From positions 1 to 6,157 of the forward strand of contig WRMU01000045.1 in assembly GCA_009776965.1 (NCBI GenBank): a stretch of 6,157 nt of DNA, given 5' to 3'. Each line of letters starts with the position of its first letter. Position 1 is the stretch's first letter. Origin of the DNA: Microgenomates group bacterium (GTDB taxonomy: Bacteria; Patescibacteriota; Microgenomatia; UBA1400; PJMF01). This document shows, in pieces, positions 1 to 5,198 of the stretch. Under the pieces are notes generated by a model. That model was not told where the DNA came from. It saw nothing but the letters and a program-made list of their open reading frames with translations, and made no database searches. The translations under genes were made by a program, and so were the position numbers.

Positions 1-26
1 TACTTAAAATGTCAAAGTTTTTTTAA

Positions 27-71
27 GATAAGTCCCCCAGCGTTTAAGCCAGTTGACTTATCCGCTAGGGG
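27..71. repeat. Two interleaved inverted repeats in the intergenic left end
   Basis: Arm GATAAGTC at 27-34 is a perfect inverted match to GACTTATC at 55-62. Directly beside it, CCCCAGCG at 35-42 is an inverted match to CGCTAGGGG at 63-71 with one bulged A at 67. The arms are in the order a-b-a'-b', so the two stems interleave and, with no linker between arms, probably cannot both form fully. They lie just past the stop of the leftward YrdC-like gene. Leftward transcripts would have an A-rich rather than T-rich run after the stem, so this is not a textbook intrinsic terminator for that gene. A run of seven T at 18-24 could belong to a terminator whose stem starts outside the window. The rest of 1-96 shows nothing I can name. 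Confidence 0.5.
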
Positions 72-96
72 TTGTTGTTGGTAACTGATTCATCTT

Positions 97-912
97 CTAT
101 TGGGTTGTTGACACAGTCTGGTCCGACACGGTCAATATAAACCCCTCTTGTGCAAACTTTGTCCGTGTTTCCGCGAAATCCTTCGCCTGACGCAATACTA
201 TCGCCTGATTCGCCGAGGTGGGTTGCAAGATAGATAAAGAGTCCACTCCCTGTCGCTGCCGCGCCTCCTTGGGATTGCCATAATCAAGATAAATCTTCTT
301 TACTCCCGTTAGAGAATCGGCGAAAGATCTCAGCTCTTTCGCCGAGACAATGGTCGGTTCTCCCGCAAAGTTCGCCGAGGTACCCACCAAATAAACACTT
401 CGACCTCTGGCAGACACGAGTAAATAATACAACGGTCCCTCGCTCGCCACCATCCCTTGAACATAGTCAGTAAAGATAGTATCCCTCGTCGGGCCTTCCG
501 TTAATGGCCTTGGGAAACCTCTGTCGTTTAAGGGAAACCTCAGCATCACTGGAGCACTCTTAGGCATCTCCGACATAAACTTCCACACATATTCATCGCG
601 CACCCAGCGACTTAAATCGAATGGATGAAACAAATGACTTAATTTTTTATGCAATCCCTTAAAAGTTTCTGCCTCGCCGTCTTTATCCATTGCTGGGGTA
701 AACTTTGGGTAAAACTTGCCAAAATAATTTTTGTGTCCATGTCGCTTCGCCAGTCGCAATAGCAGCATCGCCTCAATGGTTTCCGCCTGAGTCGCACTGC
801 ATAACATCATTCCCATCCTATCCATAAAAAACGCAATTGCCCCGTCCTCAATATAATCTATTGCCTTCCGAGGTCCCTCATAACGATCAATCCAAATTGT
901 CTTTACGCTCAA
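97..912 (-). CDS. Divergent YrdC/Sua5-fold protein (TsaC-like)
   Basis: This 271-residue protein resembles the YrdC/Sua5/YciO fold, whose best-known members make threonylcarbamoyl-AMP for the t6A modification of tRNA. The N-terminal stretch around residues 16-56 (RKAIDYIEDGAIAFF, then CSATQAETIEAM) matches the first family helix and strand. GTSANFAGEP at 177-186 matches the signature TSAN-(L/F)-SG-P loop, and GVDSLSILQ at 222-230 matches the late GV-ST-VVD strand. Key motifs are degenerate: the usual PTDT-YGL is FMDRMGMML, and no PGP-x-T motif is visible. Threonylcarbamoyl-AMP synthase activity is therefore uncertain and a paralogue with another role is possible. The start is TTG at 912-910. 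The codon just upstream in frame is a stop, and AAGGAGG lies 8 bases upstream. The gene stands alone on its strand, divergent from the rny operon. Confidence 0.72.
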   Translation of the reverse strand: MSVKTIWIDRYEGPRKAIDYIEDGAIAFFMDRMGMMLCSATQAETIEAMLLLRLAKRHGHKNYFGKFYPKFTPAMDKDGEAETFKGLHKKLSHLFHPFDLSRWVRDEYVWKFMSEMPKSAPVMLRFPLNDRGFPRPLTEGPTRDTIFTDYVQGMVASEGPLYYLLVSARGRSVYLVGTSANFAGEPTIVSAKELRSFADSLTGVKKIYLDYGNPKEARQRQGVDSLSILQPTSANQAIVLRQAKDFAETRTKFAQEGFILTVSDQTVSTTQ

Positions 913-920
913 TCATTCCG

Positions 921-927
921 CCTCCTT
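921..927 (-). promoter_or_regulatory. Strong ribosome binding site deciding the TTG start
   Basis: On the minus strand AAGGAGG is a near-perfect Shine-Dalgarno sequence. It lies 8 bases before the TTG start of the YrdC-like gene and only 4 bases before an out-of-frame ATG at 916-914. The optimal spacing and the in-frame TGA directly before TTG support the TTG start. It is the only strong Shine-Dalgarno site seen among the gene starts in this window. Confidence 0.75.
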
Positions 928-962
928 TTTTTATTTTGTCAAAGATGTAGTTACCAGATACA

Positions 963-991
963 ATTATATCAAAACATCATATAAATATCAA
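963..991 (-). promoter_or_regulatory. Sigma70-type promoter for the YrdC-like gene
   Basis: On the minus strand the -35 box is TTGATA (991-986) and the -10 box is TATAAT (968-963), separated by exactly 17 bases. The -10 is extended by TG at 971-970 in the TGnTATAAT arrangement. Transcription should begin near 956, giving a leader of about 44 bases that contains the AAGGAGG site. The -35 box directly abuts the -35 box of the rightward promoter. Confidence 0.82.
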
Positions 992-1020
992 TTGACAAAA
1001 TGCCTTTTTTATGCTATAAT
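992..1020 (+). promoter_or_regulatory. Consensus sigma70-type promoter for the rny operon
   Basis: The -35 box is TTGACA (992-997) and the -10 box is TATAAT (1015-1020), with a 17-base spacer. TG at 1012-1013 gives an extended -10. Both hexamers match the consensus perfectly, so strong constitutive transcription is expected. The start should lie near 1027, about 133 bases before the rny start codon. It drives rny and probably secG, the binding-protein gene and the cyclophilin gene. Confidence 0.88.
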
Positions 1021-1028
1021 GAAGCCAT

Positions 1029-1121
1029 TATTTTGAGAAGTTTTACATATCAAGTATCATTCTAAAATGCTAATCATTTCTTATCAAACAACACCTCTTT
1101 CAGCAATTCGCTGGTGATGTT
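1029..1121 (+). promoter_or_regulatory. Structured 5' leader of rny with two stem-loops
   Basis: Two potential hairpins lie in the leader. The first pairs ATTTTGAGAA (1030-1039) with TTCTAAAAT (1060-1068), with one bulged G, and starts almost at the predicted 5' end. The second pairs AACAACACC (1087-1095) with GGTGATGTT (1113-1121), with one A-A mismatch, and an inner AGC/GCT pairing. It is followed by T residues to 1124, so it looks like a weak attenuator. The leader does not match any riboswitch class I recognise. A regulatory role is inference; the pairing itself is visible. Confidence 0.4.
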
Positions 1122-1159
1122 TTTGCAGCATTTTCTTCTTAAATAACTAGAGAGAATCT

Positions 1160-2803
1160 ATGTCATTTTTCGGTAATTTATCCACTCTGTTTGGTAATGC
1201 CAGTCAACCTGCCAAGTCGCCCGCCCATAAACCTAACAAACCTGCTCCGCCCACTTCCAAACAACCCCCCAAACCGGTAGCTAAACAACCATCAAAGCCC
1301 CAGCCATCCCCGCAACCCCAGCCTCAGGTCAAACAACCCCTGTCAGCTCCAAAAACTACTCCAGCTGCGACTACCCCTCAGCTCCAAAACCAGGCTGATG
1401 CCTTCTTGCGTGATGCTCAAAGCAAAGCTCGCGAAATCATCGTCGAGGCCAAAGATGCCGCTCTAGCCACCAAAATTAAGGCTGATAAAGAAAGTCAGGC
1501 CATCCTTCGCCAAGTCGAGCAGCAACAGCGCGATCTCACCATCAAAATTGATCGTATTGATCAAAAACTTTCTCAGATTGACGACAAAGAAAAGGCCATG
1601 GACCAAGAAAAGGAACGTCTTAAATCCCTGCGCGCTCAAATCGAAACCACCAAAGAGGAAGCTCTAACCAAACTCGAAAAAGCTGCCTCTTTAACCGCCG
1701 CCGAGGCGAAACAACAGCTTATCGAGCAAGTCCAAAAGTCTTCTGTCCACGAGTTAGCCCAAATTATCGCTCAAAAAGAAGAAGATGCTCGCGCTCAGGC
1801 GGACATTAAAGCCAAAGAGGTTTTAATTCAGGCCATGCAATATGCCGCCACCGACTATGTCGCCGAATACACTTCCTCTGTTATCACCCTCGGTTCCGAA
1901 GATCTCAAAGGAAAAATCATCGGCAAGGCTGGGCGCAATATCCACTCTTTCGAGCGCGTCACTGGCGTTGATGTCGATCTCGACGTAGGCCCCACCGAAG
2001 TCAAACTTTCCTGCTTTGATCCCGTGCGCCGCGAAGTTGCTCGTATTGCCCTAGAGAAACTCATGAAAGATGGCCGCATTCAACCCGCCCGCATCGAAGA
2101 AATTGTCATCAAAACCAAAAAGGAGATTAATAAAATCACCTTCGACGAAGGTCGTAACCTCTGTCATAGCATTGGTATTTACAACCTCCCCAATGAGCTC
2201 ATGCAGATCATCGGTCGCTACAAATATCGCTCCTCCTATGGCCAAAACATGATCGCTCATGTTCTCGAAGTAACTCGCGCTGGTGTCAAGATCGCTCATG
2301 AGCTAGGTCTTAATGTTAATGTCGTCAAACTCGGCTGTCTACTCCATGATATTGGTAAAGTTTCCGAAGAAGTTGAAGGCTCTCATGTTGAACTAGGCAT
2401 CAAAATCGCCAAAAAGTTTAATATTCCTGAGGCGGTGATTAGTTGTATTGCCCAACACCATGAGGATGAGCCCTTTTCTTCCTTTGAAAGTATGGCCGTC
2501 CAGATCGCCGATGCTATTTCCGGCGCCAGACCGGGGGCCCGCTACGAAAACTACGAAGAATATGTCCAACGCCTCACCAAGCTCGAGGAAATTGCTAATG
2601 CTTATCCAGAAGTGCAAAAGTCTTATGCCATCCAAGCCGGCCGCGAAATCCGCGTTATTCTCGAGCCCGCCAAGTCTAAAGATGATGATGTGGTCGTTTT
2701 GGCCGAGCGCATCCGCGATGAGGTCAAACAACAAATTACTTATCCGGGCACTATCACTGTGACGGTTATTAGAGAGGAGCGCGGTCAAGCCGTAGCGAAC
2801 TAA
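1160..2803 (+). CDS. rny: Ribonuclease Y lacking the usual N-terminal membrane helix
   Basis: RNase Y is an endoribonuclease that starts mRNA decay in many bacteria that lack RNase E. Of the 547 residues, about 17-75 are rich in Pro, Lys and Gln, and about 76-230 form a long charged coiled coil. A KH RNA-binding domain follows with the loop GKIIGKAGRNI (251-261). The HD domain has likely metal ligands H367, H396-D397 (LLHDIGK) and D451 (ADAIS). EVEGSHVELG (404-413), ARPGAR (456-461), IQAGRE (491-496) and YPGTITVTVIRE (528-539) are family hallmarks. The enzyme is normally tethered by an N-terminal transmembrane helix. Here residues 1-16 are only mildly hydrophobic, and an in-frame TAG at 1148-1150 rules out an upstream extension. 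A weak AGAGAG site precedes the ATG. This is the first gene of the operon, 2 bases before secG. Confidence 0.95.
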   Translation: MSFFGNLSTLFGNASQPAKSPAHKPNKPAPPTSKQPPKPVAKQPSKPQPSPQPQPQVKQPLSAPKTTPAATTPQLQNQADAFLRDAQSKAREIIVEAKDAALATKIKADKESQAILRQVEQQQRDLTIKIDRIDQKLSQIDDKEKAMDQEKERLKSLRAQIETTKEEALTKLEKAASLTAAEAKQQLIEQVQKSSVHELAQIIAQKEEDARAQADIKAKEVLIQAMQYAATDYVAEYTSSVITLGSEDLKGKIIGKAGRNIHSFERVTGVDVDLDVGPTEVKLSCFDPVRREVARIALEKLMKDGRIQPARIEEIVIKTKKEINKITFDEGRNLCHSIGIYNLPNELMQIIGRYKYRSSYGQNMIAHVLEVTRAGVKIAHELGLNVNVVKLGCLLHDIGKVSEEVEGSHVELGIKIAKKFNIPEAVISCIAQHHEDEPFSSFESMAVQIADAISGARPGARYENYEEYVQRLTKLEEIANAYPEVQKSYAIQAGREIRVILEPAKSKDDDVVVLAERIRDEVKQQITYPGTITVTVIREERGQAVAN

Positions 2804-2805
2804 TT

Positions 2806-3024
2806 ATGCTAAATACCCTGCTTATCATCGAAGTCGTCTTAGCTGCTATCATGATTTTTCTCATTCTCATCCAAGCCGGAGATGCTGGTATTTCTGGTAT
2901 TTGGAGTGGAGGAGGGGAGACCTATCATACCAAGCGCGGAGTTGAAAAAGTTATTTTTGTTGCTACAATTATCACCAGTGTTTTGTTCGCTGTCACAGCG
3001 CTCATCACTTTAACAATTGTTTAG
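2806..3024 (+). CDS. secG: Preprotein translocase subunit SecG
   Basis: SecG is the small non-essential partner of SecY and SecE in the export channel and assists SecA-driven translocation. The 72-residue product has two membrane helices (about residues 3-22 and 47-70). Between them is the conserved loop: the ILIQ motif (20-23), Gly-rich GDAGISGIWSGGGE (25-38), then THTKRG-like YHTKRGVEK at 40-48, close to the usual FG(G)-to-TKRG-EK pattern. Length and topology are normal for the family. The ATG lies 2 bases after the rny stop with no Shine-Dalgarno site at a useful distance (a purine-rich run sits about 27 bases upstream), so translation is probably coupled to rny. It is followed after 8 bases by the binding-protein gene. 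Confidence 0.92.
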   Translation: MLNTLLIIEVVLAAIMIFLILIQAGDAGISGIWSGGGETYHTKRGVEKVIFVATIITSVLFAVTALITLTIV

Positions 3025-3032
3025 CACTGTCT

Positions 3033-4472
3033 ATGCGTAAAATATATTGGTACGTCAGTAGTTTTCTGAGTAAGTACTATCTCATTATTCTCATCTCCCT
3101 GCTAAGTGGTTTTTTATTATTTTCTTTTCTTATCCCTCAGCTTATTAAGTTTGTTTCCCAAAAAGAACGCCGTTTTGTGGCCCTAATCGGCGACTATTCC
3201 CTAGAAAACCTCCCTTCGCTCATCACTAATCAAGTCAGTTTTGGCTTGATGAAAGCCTCCCCTCTCAATAGCGAGCTCACCACTTCCTTAGCCAAAGATT
3301 TTACTATCAGCGAAGATGGCCTAACTTACACCTTCACTCTCAAAGAAGATTTACTCTGGCAGGACAACCAACCCCTACATCCCAACGATATTCACTATAA
3401 CCTTCCCGAAGTTCACACCGAGTTTACCGACAATCAAATCATCTACACTCTCCCCGAGCCCTTCTCTCCTTTCACTGCCCGCCTCACTAAACCCCTGCTG
3501 CGTTTTATCCCCACTAAAAAACTTTTTCGCCTCGAGTTCTTTAATATTATCGGTATCGGCGATTACGCCATCACCGACTACACCCACCGACAACACTCTC
3601 GCAGCAAATTAAGCTCTATGACTGTCGAAAGTAGCGAAAAAAAAATCATCTATCGTTTCTATTTAACCCAAGAACAAGCCATCACCGCTTTCAAGAAGGG
3701 TGAGGTCAATGAAATCATTGGCCTCAACCATCCTCGCGAACTCGAGGATTGGCCCAATCTCACCATCACCAGAGAAAACCCTCAATCCCAGTATCTCGCC
3801 CTCTTTTTTAACCTCGCCGACGAGCGCTTCCCCAAAAACATCCGCCAAGCCTTTGGCTATGCCCTCACCAAAAACACTGCCCTCGGGCTGCTAGCTTTCG
3901 GGCCCATTAATGATCGCTCTTGGGCTTTCTTCAAGGGCATCAAACGCTACGACTACAGTTTGGACCGCGCTATCGAAAGGTTAGTCGATGAGTTCCCTGC
4001 CGAACCGCTCGAGATCACCTTAACCACCAACTCCCTCAACTACGACCGCGCCATTCGCCTCAAAGATGATTTGGAAATGTTAGGCGAGAGAGCTCGCGAA
4101 TATTGTTTGCGCGAAAACAAGCAGTACGAAGCCCTCACTTGTGACAACCTTTCCATCACCATCAACATCAATGTTAACAATTTCCCTGACCTCAATAATT
4201 TTGAGCTTCTACTCTTAAGCCTCGCCACCGGCATTGATCCCGATCAATACACCTTCTGGCATTCCGACCAGCCCAATAACTTCACCAATTATAAAAACAC
4301 CCGCGTTGATGCTCTGTTGGAAGAAGGTCGTCAGGTCCAAGACCAACAAGAACGTACTCTAATCTATCAGGAGTTTCAACAAGTCCTTTCCGAAGATGTG
4401 CCCGCCATTTTCCTCGAGTACGACCTCAATTACAATATCTCTCGCGGTCAAAGTGAAACTGTGGTAGAATAG
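3033..4472 (+). CDS. Membrane-anchored family-5 (peptide-type) solute-binding-like protein
   Basis: The 479-residue product resembles extracellular solute-binding proteins of family 5 (DppA/OppA type), which bind peptides or other small ligands for ABC importers. One hydrophobic helix at about residues 16-36 is followed by a basic stretch and the exported domain. Family patterns are SEDGLTYTFTLKEDLLW (93-109) with DNQPLHPNDI (111-120), the FNLADERFPKNIRQAFGYALTK stretch (259-280), and a C-terminal DPDQYTFWHSDQ (402-413) with a terminal amphipathic region near VPAIFLEY (456-463). There is no lipobox Cys, so it is probably held by the uncleaved N-terminal helix. Cys358 and Cys370 could form a disulfide. 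No permease or ATPase gene lies in the window, so its partner and ligand are unknown. It starts 8 bases after secG without a clear Shine-Dalgarno site. A run of nine A lies at 3637-3645. Confidence 0.82.
   Translation: MRKIYWYVSSFLSKYYLIILISLLSGFLLFSFLIPQLIKFVSQKERRFVALIGDYSLENLPSLITNQVSFGLMKASPLNSELTTSLAKDFTISEDGLTYTFTLKEDLLWQDNQPLHPNDIHYNLPEVHTEFTDNQIIYTLPEPFSPFTARLTKPLLRFIPTKKLFRLEFFNIIGIGDYAITDYTHRQHSRSKLSSMTVESSEKKIIYRFYLTQEQAITAFKKGEVNEIIGLNHPRELEDWPNLTITRENPQSQYLALFFNLADERFPKNIRQAFGYALTKNTALGLLAFGPINDRSWAFFKGIKRYDYSLDRAIERLVDEFPAEPLEITLTTNSLNYDRAIRLKDDLEMLGERAREYCLRENKQYEALTCDNLSITININVNNFPDLNNFELLLLSLATGIDPDQYTFWHSDQPNNFTNYKNTRVDALLEEGRQVQDQQERTLIYQEFQQVLSEDVPAIFLEYDLNYNISRGQSETVVE
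4462..4470 (+). promoter_or_regulatory. Possible extended -10 promoter for a near-leaderless cyclophilin mRNA
   Basis: TGGTAGAAT fits the TGnTATAAT extended -10 pattern with one mismatch and ends 8 bases before the cyclophilin ATG, so transcription from it would begin at or next to the start codon. No -35 box is visible at 16-18 bases. It overlaps the last codons and stop of the upstream gene, so it may be chance. AGGGG at 4471-4475 could instead serve as a closely spaced ribosome binding site. Confidence 0.3.
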
Positions 4473-4478
4473 GGGTCT

Positions 4479-5180
4479 ATGAAAAAACTTCCTGCATGGT
4501 TGCAAATTATCCTCTTGATCACCCTCCCTCTCTTAATTTTCCTCATCATCATCAATGTCTATCTGCGCCTGAGCAGTCCCGACTTTTCTTCCCCGCCCTC
4601 CCAAAGTCCTTCCACCTCCATCAATAATGAAGAAGTTTCCATCAGCACCGAAAGTGCCGACAATTTATCAAGTAATCAGAACGGAGGAGCTGTGAAAACC
4701 TTAGCCGATTTTACTCCCATTAATGCCACTAGTGCGGTGATTAGCACCAATCGTGGCAATATTAAAGTGGATTTGTATCCCGATAAAGTACCTTTAACTG
4801 TCACCAATTTCTTGACTTTAGCTCAGGAAGGATTTTATGACAATATCAAGTTCCATCGAGTTATCGACAACTTCATGGCCCAAGCCGGAGACCCCAATTC
4901 CAGAGATGAAAAAAATACCAGCTTAGTAGGCACCGGCGGACCGGACTATCGCATCGAAGACGAGTTCGACGAGAGCTTAATTCACGATAGCGCTGGCATC
5001 CTTTCCATGGCCAATACCGGTCAGCCCCATACTGGCGGCAGTCAATTCTTCATCACTTTTGAACCTACCCCTTGGCTCGATGGGCAACATGCTGTCTTCG
5101 GCAAAGTCGCCGACGAACAGTCGCTGCGAGTTCTCCAATCCATCAAACAAGGTGATGTGATTTTTTCGATTACTTTTTAA
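4479..5180 (+). CDS. Membrane-anchored cyclophilin-type peptidyl-prolyl isomerase
   Basis: Cyclophilins catalyse cis-trans isomerisation of peptidyl-proline bonds during protein folding. The 233-residue product has a hydrophobic helix at about residues 8-29, a Ser/Pro/Asn-rich linker to about 75, and a cyclophilin domain from about 85 to the end. Active-site motifs are intact: FHRVIDNFMAQAGDP (125-139) with the catalytic Arg127 and Gln135, GSQFFIT (187-193), and WLDGQHAVFGKV (199-210) with His204 and the Trp/Leu pocket position. The domain should face outward, in keeping with the secG gene in the same operon and a role in folding exported proteins. It starts 6 bases after the binding-protein stop. 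Its last 11 bases overlap the convergent Mur ligase gene. No T-rich terminator hairpin is seen at the end. Confidence 0.93.
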   Translation: MKKLPAWLQIILLITLPLLIFLIIINVYLRLSSPDFSSPPSQSPSTSINNEEVSISTESADNLSSNQNGGAVKTLADFTPINATSAVISTNRGNIKVDLYPDKVPLTVTNFLTLAQEGFYDNIKFHRVIDNFMAQAGDPNSRDEKNTSLVGTGGPDYRIEDEFDESLIHDSAGILSMANTGQPHTGGSQFFITFEPTPWLDGQHAVFGKVADEQSLRVLQSIKQGDVIFSITF

Positions 5181-5198
5181 GATCATCAAAAAAGTGAT
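5169..5198. repeat. AT-rich hairpin across the convergent stop codons
   Basis: ATTACTTTTT (5169-5178) can pair with AAAAAGTGAT (5189-5198) through ten pairs, one of them G-T, around a 10-base loop. It spans the stop codons of both the cyclophilin and Mur ligase genes. It lacks a GC-rich stem and a following T run on either strand, so it is a poor intrinsic terminator. It may still act weakly on one or both transcripts. Confidence 0.3.

Noticed and set aside
10..15. TTGACA on the minus strand, a possible -35 box for a leftward gene.
   Set aside because: The matching -10 would lie outside the window, so it cannot be supported.
27..71. A tRNA gene or a standard intrinsic terminator.
   Set aside because: No acceptor, anticodon or T-arm pattern fits, and neither strand has a T run after the stem.
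1..84. An open frame on the plus strand entering from the left edge and ending in TAA at 82-84.
   Set aside because: Its 27 codons show no recognisable protein motif and overlap the inverted repeats. It could be chance, and the part outside the window cannot be judged.
1855..2788. Several minus-strand and alternate plus-strand open frames inside rny.
   Set aside because: They are shadows of the rny coding frame, with no family motifs and no ribosome sites of their own.
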